From positions 942,422 through 1,006,421 of the forward strand of contig JAGTXO010000012.1 in the NCBI GenBank assembly GCA_019448385.1: a stretch of DNA of 64,000 nt, read 5' to 3'. The stretch is from Diacronema lutheri (taxonomy: Eukaryota; Haptophyta; Pavlovophyceae; Pavlovales; Pavlovaceae). This document shows, one piece after another, positions 30,701-41,250 of this stretch (within the stretch, counting starts at the first letter, position 1; the number at the start of each line of letters is the position of its first letter). The notes beneath the pieces were generated by a model. The model did no database searches, had not been told where the DNA came from, and worked only from the letters and a program-made list of their open reading frames with translations. The position numbers were made by a program, and so were the translations under genes.

Positions 30701-31350
30701 CGCACCGGGCACTCGGAGCAGAGGGCAAACGAGCGCGCGAGCTGCATCGCGAGCATCGGCACGGCGTGCCTGCTCGTGAGCAGTAGCGGCAGCCCACGCT
30801 TAAAGCAGAAGGCATATACGGCGTCCGCCGCCGCCAGGTCGAAGCGGTTGTTGACCGCGTCGTCCGCCGCCCAGCCGCCGGCCGCGCGCGTGTCCGCGCG
30901 CAGGCCGCCCATCACGCTGAGCTGGCGCACCTTGCGCAGCACAAGCTCGGGCGAGTCGCGGCACGCGTCCGCAAAATCGCGCAGCGACGAGATGCACACG
31001 ACGGTCAACTCGTTGTCCGCCGCGTCCTCGAGCGTGCGCGCGAGCAGCGCGCGCCCGTCGCGCAGCCGCGGCCGCGCCGCGTCGACGCAGACGCCGGCGA
31101 GCGCGTACTCGTGGCCGCTGGGCTCATACGGCTCGCCCGCCGAGCCGACGCCGACGGGCACGTCTACGCGCAGGTGGTCGAGGAGCGCGAGCGCGAGCGC
31201 CGCGCGCTCGACCGCCTGTCCGCCGCCGTTCGCGATGACGGCGCGCAGCTTGAGCCGACCCTCGGCGTGGAAGACGGCGGCGATCAGCAGCGCCTTGGTG
31301 TCATCGGGATCGGGCCCCACGTCCGTAATGACCACCAAGCTCGACCCCAT
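27755..31350 (-). CDS. Nucleoside-hydrolase-like protein with multi-span C-terminal extension
   Basis: Exons 31350-30706 and 30613-27755 (phase-0 intron, donor GTGCGC, acceptor TGCAG) give 1167 aa. Residues 1-300 resemble inosine/uridine-preferring hydrolases: VVITDVGPDPDDTKAL (Asp cluster for Ca2+), AVIANGGG, LSVMGGL, and a conserved tail (SFALCSECP-VMHYLNDSQV...WFFETFCGIGHDAF) across the splice. Next are a basic low-complexity region and about five hydrophobic helices. The final 200 residues (DAILVASPL..., RTLLLLCGPATLARDARVVAQLW...ISADEIEVLPL) resemble a C-terminal domain I associate with algal proteins having LAGPTY..RLWC motifs, but this match is weak. Substrate is unknown; the extra Pro-Asp in the Asp cluster may matter. 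Confidence 0.7.
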
Positions 31351-31771
31351 GTCTCAGTGCACGCCCCTGTGTACTTTGCCCTCCCTCTCACCTCGTCCGT
31401 CGTGTGCGCGCTCGTCTGCGGCGAGAAGTTGGTTGGACGAGAAGGAGAAAGTGAACTCAGCCTAAGGCAACGAGGCAGAAGGACGTCGGGGCAAATGAAC
31501 GCCGCTCCCGCCAAAATATTGCGGGCTGCGAGAAGGCCTGGCTCGTCAATCAGGTTTGGCACCAGACCTATCTTTTTATGATCATCATATGGTTCCGTTG
31601 GGGATGTGCAACCGGCAGGCGTCTATTTTGGGCCGTCTTTGACGGGCGGGCGGCCGGTACGCGCCGCGCACGAGCGCGCGGCGGCACGCGCGGCTGCGAG
31701 TGCGCGCGCGCGCTGCTCGGCGGCGCGGCGCACGACTCGACGGCCGTGGGGAGCGGCTGCCTTCCTAGTTC
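31351..31771. other. Intergenic region upstream of the nucleoside-hydrolase-like gene
   Basis: 420 bp, less GC-rich than average, between the hydrolase-like ATG and the stop of the next minus-strand gene. It has AT-rich patches (CCAAAATATTG at 31509; TATCTTTTTATGATCATCATA near 31570). It probably holds the promoter of the hydrolase-like gene and the 3'UTR of its neighbour. No gene seen. Confidence 0.45.
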
Positions 31772-34700
31772 CTACGACCCGACGCGAAGCTCGGCGTCGA
31801 GGCGGCGCAGCTCAAGCTGGATCGCGCGCCGGCGGCCGTCAAGTTGAGCGACTGCATCGCGCCGGCCCGCCGTGCGCGCGTTGGTTGCAAGCGCGAGCAG
31901 CGGCGCCGCGTCCGCCGCGTCCGCCGCTCGCGCGTCCGCCGCACCGCCGCCGGCCGCGCCGGCTGGCGGCGCGCCGGCGAAGGCGCGCGGCGCGAGCGGA
32001 GCGCGCTGTGCTGCGGTCGGCGCTGCGGTCGGCGCTGCGGTCGGCGCGGCGGTCGGCGCTGCGGTCGGCGCGGCGGTCGGCGCGGCGGTCGGCGCTGCGG
32101 TCGGCGCGGCGGTCGGCGCGGCGGGAAACGCGGCGGGCGGCGCTACGCCACGCGCTGGCGAGCGCGCGCCCGCCGCTCCAGCCGCTCGCGCGCCGGCCGC
32201 GCCCGCCGCTGTGGTGAGCGCGGCGTCGCGCTCGCGCCGCGCATGCGCAAGCTGCGAGCGCTCGGCCGCGGCGCGCTCGGCGAGAGCGCGGTGCTCGGCG
32301 CGCAGAGCGTGCAGCGCGGCGGCCGTCTCGGCCGCGCGCGCCGCATCTGCCGCGCGCGTGAGCGCCGCCGCCGCGCCGCGCCACGCGCCAAGCGCGCGCA
32401 CGAGCGGCAGCGCGCGCGCCGCGGCCGAGCGCGGCGAGAGGAGGCGCGCGAGCCGGCGGGCGCGCATGTCGGCGAGCGCGGCGCGCAGCCGCTCCGCACG
32501 CCGCCGCTCGCGCTCGGCGAGCATGCCGGCGCGCGCCGCATCGGCGCGTGCGCCGTCGGCCGCCGCGCTCGCCGCCGCGCCCGCCGCGCCGCGCGCCTCG
32601 GCATCGGCGCGCGCGGCGGCAGCGCCGCGCCGCTCGGCCGCCGCTGCGCGCATCGCATCGCGTTCTCGCGCGATCGCGGCACGCGCCTCGGCCTCCGCCG
32701 CGTCCGCGCGCCGCGCCGCGTTGGCCGCGTCCTGCCGTGCAGCGACGACAATGCGTTCAGCGCTGCGTTCAGCGCTGCCGGTGGGCGACCCGCCCGCCGC
32801 CGCCATCGCCGCGCCGGCCCGCCCACCCGTAGCGCATTCGCCCGCGTCGCGCGGCGGCGACCACGCGCCGCGCACGCCCTCGCCACCCGCTCGCGCGAGC
32901 GCGCCGTGCGCGTTGGCGGCGGCGAGTGCGGCAGCGCGCAGCGCGGCGCCGTGCGCGTCGCGTAGCGCGGCGAGCTCTGCGCGCAGCGCTGCCTGCGCAG
33001 CGCGGCGGTGCCACCGCGCGGCGTCATCAGCCCAGCGAAAGGTGCGGGATGGGGGAAGGGGCGGGGGTAGGGGTGGGGGGGGGGGGGGTTGAGTTGGGCA
33101 GGCAGGAACGGCGCGGTGCGGCGCGGTGCGGCGTGGGCGCGCGCACGGCGACGCGACGTGCGCAGCTGCGCGCACCGCCTCATGTTGCGCGTTGGCCAGA
33201 GCGCGCGCGCCCGCCGCGCCGTCGTCCGCGTCGGCGCGCGCGCGAAGCGCAAAGGCGACCCACGCGCACAGCGCCGCGTGCGCGGCGGTCACCGAGCCGC
33301 CGCGCAGCGCGCGCCCGAGCGCCGCGTGCCGCGCGTCGCTGCGCGCCGCGAGCTCGCGCACGCGCGCCTCGGCGACGGCGCGGCGCGCCACCGCTGAGTC
33401 GGCGGCCGCGGCTGCCGCGTCGGCCGCCGCATCCGCCGCGGCCCCCGCGGCCGCCTCAGCGGCGATTGACGCGGCAGCGAGCCTCCACGCGCCGAGTGCG
33501 CCGCTCAGCCGGCCGCCGCGCGTGGCCGTGAGCGCCGCGGCAACGCGCGCAGCGGCGAGCCGCGCGACCGCCCTGCGCGCGCCGAGCGCCGCCTCCCGCC
33601 CCGCTGCCGCCTCCTGGACGGGCGCGGCCGGCGCACGGGCGGGATGGGGCGGGATGGGATGGGGCGGGCGTGCGCGCGCGCGGCGGCCGCGCGCGGCTGC
33701 GACGCGCTGCCGAAGGGCGGCGGGCGCTGCCGCGAAGCTTGCGCGCGCGCGCGCGACGTGGTCGCGTACATACCTCCGCGATCGCGTCCGCCTCCTCGCG
33801 CTCGTCCTGCGCGGCCGCGCGCCAGCCGACAGCGTCCGCACGGGCGCGTGCGAGCAGAGCGGCATTGCGCTGCTGCCGCTCCACGCGGCGGCGCACCGCG
33901 GCGTCCTCCGCGTCGACGACCTGCGCGACGCGGCCCTCGAGCGAACGCAGCGCCGCCTCCGCGGTGTCGGCGCGCGCGCGCTCGGTGGCGAGCGCACGCG
34001 CGTCCGCTCCGTCCGCTCGGTCCGCTCCGCATTGTGCGCGCCCGCCGTCGCTCACGCCTGGCGCGCAGCGCGCAGCCCGCGGCGTGACGCCGGGCGCGCT
34101 CGCCGGCCGCTCCTTGGCGCAGATCGTCGGCCACTCACTGTCCGCGATTGTCGCCCACTCACTGTCCGCGTCGCGTCGCGCGCTCCCGAAGACCGCGCGC
34201 AGTGCGGCAAGCTCCTCCGCGCGGCGCCGTTCGCCGTCGGCCGAAGAGGCAGCCGCGGCCGCCGCGTCCGCGGCGTCCGCGGCGTGCCACCGCAAGCGTC
34301 CGTCGGCCTCGGCCGCGCCTGCCGTGCGGGCGATGACCTCACTGTGGACGATCTCACTGTGGCCCTCACCCTCGGCCGCACATTCGCCCTCGCACTCTGC
34401 CGGGGGCGCGCGGCGCGGCGTAAGATCCGTCTGCGCGGCCACATCCCTCGGAGGCGAGCTGGTTTGCACGGATGAGTCACGCGTCGGCCTCCGCTTCGAC
34501 GCCGGCCGCCGCTCGCTCGCGCCGCGCGGCGGCGTGAGCATGGCGTCGTCCGCGTCGCGCGCGCGCGCGCGCCAGCCGTCGTCGCCGCCTCCCGCCGTCG
34601 CGGCGCTTGGCGCGGCGCGCGCACACGCCGCGACGGGCTTGGCGCGCGGCGAGCGCGCATCGCCCACCGGCTGCGCATCCCACGCGGGCAGCCACAGCTC

Positions 34701-35474
34701 ATCGGTGAGCCGCGCCCGCTCCGCGTGCGGCTTTGACGAACCACCGCCTGAGCCCGCGTCGCCGTCGCGCGCGCGCCAGCCGGACCAGCTGGCGGGCGCA
34801 CTCGGCCGCGCGAGAAGCGCGGCGCCCTGCGCGGCGCGCGCACGTACCTCCGCCGTGGGCTGCAGCGGCTGCAGCGGCAGCGCCGGCGGCTGCCGGTGCG
34901 GCTGCTGCGCCGCCGCCGACGCCGCCGCTGCGCGGCGCGACGCGTGCGCGTCGTGCAGCGCGAGCAGCGCCTGTGCCTCGCCGTCGTCGACGAGGTTGAG
35001 GCGCGCGTCAATGCGGAGCGGCCGATCGGCGCGCTCCTGCACCAACTTGGCGAGCGCCTGCAGCCCGCGCCTGCGCACCGAGTTGTGCAGCAGCGAGAGC
35101 GCGGCGAGGCGCGGGTGGCCCGCGGCCGCGCTCGCGAGCGCGACGGCCGCGCGGTTGGCGACGCGGTTCTCTGAGAGGTCGAGCTCGCAGAGCGAGCGAT
35201 TTGATCCGAGCCACACCGCGAGCGCGCACCCGCCCGCATCGCCAATCCCGTTGCGCGACAGCACGAGGCTCGCGAGTCGCGTGCCCACGTCCGCCTCGGA
35301 CGCGCCAAGCGCCGCGGCAAGCGCAACGGCGCCAGCGTCAGCGAGCTCGTTGGCGGAGAGGTTGAGGACGGCAAGGTGGCTGCCGAGCGTGTCGAGCACC
35401 GGCCGGAGCGCCGCGATCCCGTCCTCGCGCAGTGCGCGGCTCGACCAGTCGAGCAGGCCGGCGTCACGGTCCAT
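31772..35474 (-). CDS. Leucine-rich-repeat plus coiled-coil protein
   Basis: Proposed exons 35474-33774, 33613-33176 and 32992-31772 (phase 0) give about 1119 aa. The N-terminal 180 residues hold ribonuclease-inhibitor-type LRRs (LAVLNLSANELADAGAVALAAAL, LASLVLSRNGIGDAGGCALA, LCELDLSENRVANRAAVALA, LAALSLLHNSV). Then follow a disordered stretch and several Ala/Arg/Glu-rich coiled coils, and a run of TAAP repeats near the C-terminus. Intron 2 is inferred from its long pyrimidine tract. LRR-coiled-coil proteins of this build are common at basal bodies and axonemes, but no specific family is recognised, so a scaffold role is inference. Confidence 0.65.
32010..32130 (-). repeat. 12-bp tandem repeat coding TAAP units
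   Basis: About nine copies of a 12-bp unit (plus strand GGTCGGCGCNGC) encode consecutive TAAP units in the C-terminal part of the LRR/coiled-coil protein. The frame is preserved whatever the copy number. Confidence 0.8.
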
Positions 35475-35569
35475 CGGCCGGCATCGGTCCGTTCAAAACT
35501 TTTTGCGCGGTTTCACTGTTGCGCCACCTCTTGGCGCTCCGAGTGGAATCGATCGCCGGAGCGACATCA

Positions 35570-36679
35570 TCACTCTGGCGACAGGTCGAGGAGGGTGCAT
35601 GCCATGTCGGCGAGCGACGCTTCGGCCGAGCGGTACGTGCGCAAGCCGAGCGCGGCGCGCGCGTCCTCGACCACCTCACGCTGCCCAATCGGCACGGCGG
35701 GGCCTTCGCCAACCTTACCGCTCCCCCACTCGTCTGCGCGGATCTCGGCCGCGCGCGCCTCGGTGCCGCGCCCGCCGCGCGCGCGCACGGCGGCGCGGAG
35801 CACGTCGGCGAGCTGCGCGGCGGGCGTGCGCGCCTCCGCGCTGACAATCAATCGCAGATGCGTCGGCGCCCACCCCTCCTCTGCCGCGAGCTCCGCCGCG
35901 CGCACGTGCGCGGCCGCCAGGTCGCGGCAGTCCACCGCGAGCCGCGACTCGACGCGCCGCTCCGCGCGCAGCCAGCCGAGCACGAGCTCGCAGCTGAGCG
36001 CGGAGAGCTGGGCGCGCCCGCGCGGCGGCCCGAAGACCATCGACGGGCACAGCGTGCACAGCGGCACGCCCAGCTCCGCCGCAAGCGCGCAGGCGCGCGC
36101 GTCCGCCTCCGCCTTTGCAAACTGGTACGGCTCCATGCCGCACCCGTCCGCGCGCGAGACGGTGTTGCGGTCGGCCGAGGTGAACGCGCCGGTTGGGCCG
36201 GGAGCCTGGCCCGGCCCGCGCACGGCCGCCATGCTCGACGTGTGCACGAGCGCCACGCACCGCCCGCCGACGCGCGCGGCCGCGCACGCGCGCACCGCCG
36301 CCTCGGCCATCGCGATCGTCGGCCGCACCATCTGCGCGCCAGGGTCGGCGAGGCCGCGCCGGAACACAGCGGCCGTGTGGATAAGCGCGCCGGCATTGAA
36401 TGCGTTGAGCGCCCCGCCGAGCGCCAAGGCGTCCGTCAGGTCGACCTCCGCGACCGCGAGCAGCTCGGCAGGCACCGTCGCGAGCTGCGCGCGGACGCGC
36501 GCCGCGCCGCCCGGGCGCACGCAGGCGAGGAGCGGGTGGCCGGCTTCAGCGAGCTGGTGCGCGATCTCGCTGCCTACGTAGCCGCTCGCCCCAGTCAGCG
36601 CGACGCGCAACCCGGCGCCAGGGCGCGCGCACCAGCCGAGCGCGAGCCACGCCGTTCGCACGACACGCGTGGCGGCCAT
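35570..36679 (-). CDS. NAD(P)-dependent epimerase/reductase (extended SDR)
   Basis: Single exon, 369 aa from ATG 36679 (MAATRVVRTAWLALG); an in-frame ATG 36709 is also possible. After a short leader, VALTGASGYVGSEIAHQLAEAGH is the TGxxGxxG dinucleotide-binding turn; VDLTD binds the adenine side; VHTSSMAA carries the SDR Ser; and MEPYQFAKAEAD is the catalytic YxxxK. The region PSMVFGPPRG matches the substrate loop of dihydroflavonol-reductase/cinnamoyl-CoA-reductase-like proteins. The substrate cannot be told from sequence. The leader suggests organelle or secretory targeting. Its start faces the primase start across 51 bp. Confidence 0.88.
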   Translation of the reverse strand: MAATRVVRTAWLALGWCARPGAGLRVALTGASGYVGSEIAHQLAEAGHPLLACVRPGGAARVRAQLATVPAELLAVAEVDLTDALALGGALNAFNAGALIHTAAVFRRGLADPGAQMVRPTIAMAEAAVRACAAARVGGRCVALVHTSSMAAVRGPGQAPGPTGAFTSADRNTVSRADGCGMEPYQFAKAEADARACALAAELGVPLCTLCPSMVFGPPRGRAQLSALSCELVLGWLRAERRVESRLAVDCRDLAAAHVRAAELAAEEGWAPTHLRLIVSAEARTPAAQLADVLRAAVRARGGRGTEARAAEIRADEWGSGKVGEGPAVPIGQREVVEDARAALGLRTYRSAEASLADMACTLLDLSPE

Positions 36680-36730
36680 GGCGCGCTCCCCGCGGCGGCG
36701 GGTGGGCAAAAGCGCGCGAAAAGCGACAGG
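36680..36730. promoter_or_regulatory. 51-bp divergent promoter (SDR / primase)
   Basis: Only 51 bp separate the opposing start codons, containing GGCAAAAGCGCGCGAAAAGCG. The two GCGCGAAA-like blocks resemble E2F sites (TTTSGCGC on the complement), which would fit a DNA replication gene. This is an inference from motif similarity. Confidence 0.4.
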
Positions 36731-37850
36731 ATGGGGGAGAACTTCTCCCCCGAGCTGCTGCGCACGTATTACAAGACGGTCTTCCCGGCCGAGCTCATGT
36801 GCCGCTGGCTGGGGTACGGGACGAGCACAGCGGCGAGCGCGCAGCAGCGCCTGCTCCGCCGCCGCGAGTTCTCCTTCACCACCGGCGATGACGTGTACAT
36901 CCGCTACCTGAGCTACAACGACGCGAAAGCATTCCGCAAGGACCTCGTGGACAAGCTACCGTACAAGATCGACATTGGTGCCGCCTTCTCCGCGCCACCC
37001 TCGGAGAAGAAGAAGTTCACCGTCTTCCAGCCCGTGCAGAGGGAGCTCATCTTCGACATCGATCTGACCGACTACGACTTCCTGCAGGTGGACGCGTCGA
37101 AGGTCGAGACGTGCGACGCGTGCTGGCCGATCATGGCCGTCGCGGTCAAGACGATGGACCGCATGCTCAGGCGCGCGCGCGCGCGCACCGCCCCTCCGCG
37201 CCTCCGCGCCGAGCCGCGCGTGCCTCACGCGGCGGCGCAGCGCGGTTGGGCGCACGGCGGTTGTGCAGGCACGACTTTGGGTTTGAGCACCTGCTCTGGG
37301 TCTACTCGGGAAGGCGCGGCATCCACTGCTGGGTGTGCGACGAGCGCGCGCGCAATCTGACCAACGAGGGACGCTCGGCCATCGCCGACTACATGTCGCT
37401 CACGCTCAAGGACGGCAGGATGGCCGTGCGCGTGCCGCTCCACCCGACGCTTGCGTCGATCCACCGCGAGGTGCTCCTGCCCTTCTTCGAAAGGACGGTG
37501 CTCTCAAACGAGGGTATGGGCCTGCTCGAGTCGGAGGCCGGTTGGGGCGTCGTGCTCGGCATGCTCGGTGACGATGCGCTCGCCGCGTCGCTGAGCGACG
37601 AGTACGCGCGGCGCGCGTCGGGCGCGGAGCGGTGGGAGGCGCTCAAGCGCGCGCTCGAGCGGAATAAGCTGAGCCGGCTGGCGCTCGAGCTTGAGTTCAC
37701 GCTCTCGTACCCGCGCCTCGACGTGAACGTCTCCAAGGGCATGAACCATCTGCTCAAGTCGCCATGGTGTGCGCACCCAAAGACTGGCCGAGTCTGTGTC
37801 GTCTTTGACCCGCAGACAGTCGACGACTTTCAGCCCGGTGAGGCGCGCAC

Positions 37851-37905
<55 letters not shown>

Positions 37906-38212
37906 TGCCGCGCTGCGCGTGCGCGCGCGCGCGCGGTTCACGCCGCCGCGCGCGTGCGTCGTGCTGCGTGCGCGCACAGGGCTGGTGCCGACGCTGGGCG
38001 AGGTGATGTCGCAGATCGATGAGTACGACGATCAGCAGGCGGCACTCGGCGCGGACGCGGTCGAGGCGGCGCGCGCGACGGACGTGCTGCACAAGACGAG
38101 CCTGCGCGCGCCCGCCGAGCTCTTCGCCAAATTTGTGCGCGGCCTCGAAGCGGCCGCGCGCAGCACTGCGCACGCCGAGGCGGCGAGGGGCGCGCAGGCG
38201 GTGCAGTGGTAG
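36731..38212 (+). CDS. PRIM1: DNA primase small (catalytic) subunit
   Basis: Exons 36731-37170, 37269-37837 and 37980-38212 give 413 aa (human PRIM1 about 420). It makes RNA primers as part of DNA polymerase alpha-primase. Signatures: REFSFTTGDDVYIRYLSYND, ELIFDIDLTDYD with the metal-binding Asp pair, CDACWPIM (zinc-site Cys), FGFEHLLWVYSGRRGIHCWVCDE, and KSPWCAHPKTGRVCV. The first intron has no usable GT: reading-frame and family continuity (RMLR-HDFGFEH) require a GC-AG intron, 37171-37268. Intron 2 (37838-37979) is largely a CGC trinucleotide repeat. Confidence 0.95.
37851..37911 (+). repeat. (CGC)n microsatellite in primase intron 2
   Basis: About twenty consecutive CGC/CCG triplets occupy the intron between exon 2 and exon 3 of the primase gene. 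Confidence 0.9.
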
Positions 38213-38351
38213 CCCATGGAATTCGTCATCGCCGTGGCCCATGCAGAGAAGCGCACTGACTGGAACCAATGACAGCGCCAGCCCGCGACGCCGCCCGGCT
38301 GTCAAACCGCGTGCGGCTTCGCCCGCGGGGACGCCCATGCGGCATGCCCCG

Positions 38352-39263
38352 TCAGGGCGCGACCCGAGCCCGCCGCAGCTGCAGGATGGAGTCAGCAAGG
38401 ATGGCCCGCGCTGCGGGCGCGTCGCCGAGCAGCCCCGTGACGTGCACGACCAATTGCGGCCGCGCGGCCGTCGCGAGGCGCACGATGCTCGCGACGTCGC
38501 CCTCCGCGCCCGCATGCCGTCCGGGCGAGACAAATGCCATTGCGACCACGACGGCAGTGTCGACGTCGTCGAGCGCTGCGAGGCGCTCCTCGAGCAGCGG
38601 GTCGTCGGCCACGCCGCCTCGCACGAGCGCGGCGGGCCGCTCCATCGGCGCGGGCTCGACCGCGCACACCGCGCCTCCGAGCTCGTGCGCGACGCGCGCG
38701 GCCAATGCCCGGCGCACCGCCGCGACCGCGGCGTCGGCGGAGCCATGGTCGCACACGTAGACACGCGGACGGACGAGCTGAGTCGTGGCAATCAGCCGCT
38801 GCACCTGGTCAGCGAGGCCGCGTGATGCCCGCCGGATGCCGTCGCCGCCGAGCGCGTGCGAGAGGCACGGCAGCAGCTCGACGCGAGCGGCCGGGTGTAC
38901 GTCGAGCACGCCGCGGATGATGCGCGGCGCCTCGACGCGGAGCGCGCGGCTCGGGCCGAGAACAAAGGGCAGCACGCCAATCGGCCGCGCCGCATCCGCC
39001 TCGAGCATCCGCCGCAGCGCCACGTCGAGCGACGCGGGCGGCGGCGGCGGCGCGCCGTCGACGCAGCCGCCCGTGCCGCCCGCCGAGCCGTCGGCGCCGA
39101 AGAAGACGGCAGAAGGGACCACGTCCACCTCGGCCGCGCGCTGCAGCTCACGAGCGAGTGCGTCCAGCTGCGCCCACGCCTCCGGCCGGCGCGAGCCGTG
39201 GCTCAGGAGCACGAAGCGGTCGACGAGCCCGGCCGCTCCGAGGAGCGTGATGCACAACGCCAT
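38352..39263 (-). CDS. CbiX/SirB-like sirohydrochlorin or cobalt chelatase
   Basis: Single exon, 303 aa, ATG 39263. Two related halves each begin with a chelatase strand followed by HGS: FVLLSHGSRRPEAWAQLDALA near residue 17 and VYVCDHGSADAAVAAVRRAL near residue 168, with the metal-binding His in the first. FVLGPSRALR...IIRGVLDVHPAARVELLPCL matches the CbiX core. Family members insert Fe2+ into sirohydrochlorin (siroheme for nitrite and sulfite reductase) or Co2+ for corrin synthesis. The hydrophobic N-terminus may target a plastid. Its ATG is 35 bp from the divergent DENN gene's ATG. Confidence 0.75.
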   Translation of the reverse strand: MALCITLLGAAGLVDRFVLLSHGSRRPEAWAQLDALARELQRAAEVDVVPSAVFFGADGSAGGTGGCVDGAPPPPPASLDVALRRMLEADAARPIGVLPFVLGPSRALRVEAPRIIRGVLDVHPAARVELLPCLSHALGGDGIRRASRGLADQVQRLIATTQLVRPRVYVCDHGSADAAVAAVRRALAARVAHELGGAVCAVEPAPMERPAALVRGGVADDPLLEERLAALDDVDTAVVVAMAFVSPGRHAGAEGDVASIVRLATAARPQLVVHVTGLLGDAPAARAILADSILQLRRARVAP

Positions 39264-39298
39264 CGCTTCGTACTGTGCTGGCCCCCTCCCAAGGCGGG
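39264..39298. promoter_or_regulatory. 35-bp gap between divergent start codons
   Basis: The CbiX-like and DENN-domain ATGs are only 35 bp apart, so transcription starts must overlap, or lie inside the coding regions, or the true starts lie further downstream. No motif recognised. Confidence 0.4.
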
Positions 39299-41194
39299 AT
39301 GATGGCGTCGCCCGCGTTCGACCTGTTCTACATCCGGCCGATGCCGATCCGCAGACCAGGAGAGGCGCACGTGCTCGTCAAGCTCACGCACGCGGAGCTG
39401 CCGCCGCCGGAGCACGCGACGGCGAGCGGGCGCGCGCCGCCGGACCGGCTGCTACATTTTGCACTCCCGAGCGCCGTGCGGCTCGACGCCAGCGCGCTCG
39501 AGCGGCCGTGCTCGACGGTCGAGTTCTGCCTGACCGACCACGCCGGCGCGCGCGCGTTCGGGTGTGCGCTCACCGCGCTCGATGCGGCGGACGACGGCGG
39601 CGTGCAGCTGTGGGGCGTGGTCGCGCTCTCGTCGAGCGCGATCGTTGAGGTCTTCCGGACGCTCCTCCTCTCGCTCTACGCGCAGCGCGCGGTGCACTCG
39701 CTCGGCGAGCCGGACCAGCCGCCCGCGCGCTCGCTCGGCCGCTTCTGCGCGCGCGCCGCCGCCGAGATGGCATGCTGCGCGCCCGTGCTCTCGTTCGTCG
39801 GCGGCCATCATCTGTGGAGTGGCGTGTCGCTCCAGCCGCTGTGCAAGGCGCTGCAGTGGAGCGCGCCCGAGCTCGCCTACCTGCTGCTCTGCGTGCTCAC
39901 CGACGCGCGCGTGCTGCTCGTCTCGGAGCGGCGAGAGCTGCCATACCGCGCGACGACGGCCCTGCAGGCGCTCGTCTCGCCGCTCGCGGTGCAGGGCGTG
40001 TTCGTGCCCTTCCTGCCCGCGACGCTGCTCGGCGCTGACGAGGCGGCGACGCTGCTCAATGATTGCGCGCAGCCCTACCTCATCGGCTGCGAGCGCTGCC
40101 TCGCCGAGCGCGCGGCGCCCCTCTCCGATGGGCTCGTCGTCGTTGACCTCGATGCGCCCTACGCGCCGGCGTCAGCAGGTGTGGCCGCGCAGATCCGCCG
40201 GCCGCGTGGCTCGCCCGCTGCGCTCGAGCGCTCGGCGCTCATGCAAATGCGCTCGGTGCGCACGCTCTGCCTGCGGCTGCAGGAGGGGATGGGCGAGTGC
40301 GTGCGATACAAGGAGCACGTCGTGCAGTCCGCGTGCCTCCAGTTTGTGCTCACGTTCTGCGACGCGAGGGGGCGCGCGCTCGCGCACGCGGCCGCGCAAC
40401 CGCACACGCAACCGCCGCATGCCGACGAGCGCGCGCTCGGCAACGCGCTCGGCTGCCTTGGCGAGTTCTCCGCCGAGGTTGACGCGCGCTTCGCCGTGCG
40501 CGTTGACGAGCCGCTCGCGCGCGCCGAGCTGCGGCGTGCGCTCCGCTCGGCGGAGGCGGCGCTGCTCGCGCGCTTCGTCGAGCGGATCGCTGGCGAGCGC
40601 GAGCTGTCCGCCGCGGCGCGCTGCGCGCTCTCGGCGCCGCTCCTTGAGCTCGTCTGGCGCGCGATGCCCTTCGCCACGTGGTGGCAGGCGCGCACCGACG
40701 CTGACGGCATCGGCCACCTGCTCCACCGCGGCGGCACATCGGACAGTGAGCTGCGCGAGTACGTCCGGGAGCACGTGCACTCGCTGCGCCAGCTGCAGGC
40801 GGACGTCGAGCGGCGCTTGCTCGCCGCCCTCCTCGACGCCGCCGACGCGCACGACGACGACGGCGGCGAGCGCGCGCGCGCGCGCGAGCCGGCCGGCGCG
40901 GCGCGCGGCGCTCCAGCGGCCGACGCACCCTCGCCCGTACAGCCCGCGGGCGCGGCGTCGGCCGGGCCGTCGGCGCGCGAGCGCGCGCCCGCCATCGCGC
41001 CGCACGCGCTGCTTGACGCCTTCGCGGAGCTGGTGGCGCCCGCCAATGCCGAGATCGTGGCGCCCGCCAATGCCGAGATCGTGGCGCCCGCCGCACCGAC
41101 GCTCAACTCACCTTTCGTGGCGGAAGACTGCGAGCGCGGCAGCAGGGCGCCACCGCCGGCAGCTCCTGACTTGCGTCCTATACCGCTCAGCTGA
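39299..41194 (+). CDS. DENN-domain protein (putative Rab GEF)
   Basis: Single exon, 631 aa from the double ATG at 39299/39302. Order: upstream DENN (LLHFALPSAVRLD...VEFCLTDHAGARAFGCAL), core DENN (SLQPLCKALQWSAPELAYLLLCVLTDARVLLVS, then LQALVSPLAVQGVFVPFLP and GLVVVDLDA), then a downstream helical part (LLELVWRAMPFATWWQAR) and a disordered tail with a 10-residue duplication (PANAEIV). DENN proteins activate Rab GTPases in membrane traffic. The specific Rab and subfamily are not evident. The C-terminus converges on the CFAP161-DLH gene, with about 106 bp between stops. Confidence 0.85.
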   Translation: MMASPAFDLFYIRPMPIRRPGEAHVLVKLTHAELPPPEHATASGRAPPDRLLHFALPSAVRLDASALERPCSTVEFCLTDHAGARAFGCALTALDAADDGGVQLWGVVALSSSAIVEVFRTLLLSLYAQRAVHSLGEPDQPPARSLGRFCARAAAEMACCAPVLSFVGGHHLWSGVSLQPLCKALQWSAPELAYLLLCVLTDARVLLVSERRELPYRATTALQALVSPLAVQGVFVPFLPATLLGADEAATLLNDCAQPYLIGCERCLAERAAPLSDGLVVVDLDAPYAPASAGVAAQIRRPRGSPAALERSALMQMRSVRTLCLRLQEGMGECVRYKEHVVQSACLQFVLTFCDARGRALAHAAAQPHTQPPHADERALGNALGCLGEFSAEVDARFAVRVDEPLARAELRRALRSAEAALLARFVERIAGERELSAAARCALSAPLLELVWRAMPFATWWQARTDADGIGHLLHRGGTSDSELREYVREHVHSLRQLQADVERRLLAALLDAADAHDDDGGERARAREPAGAARGAPAADAPSPVQPAGAASAGPSARERAPAIAPHALLDAFAELVAPANAEIVAPANAEIVAPAAPTLNSPFVAEDCERGSRAPPPAAPDLRPIPLS

Positions 41195-41250
41195 GGTCGT
41201 TTTGTAACGTCTTGCTGCCGTGGCTCGGCGTACGTCGGTGCCCGCGCCAC

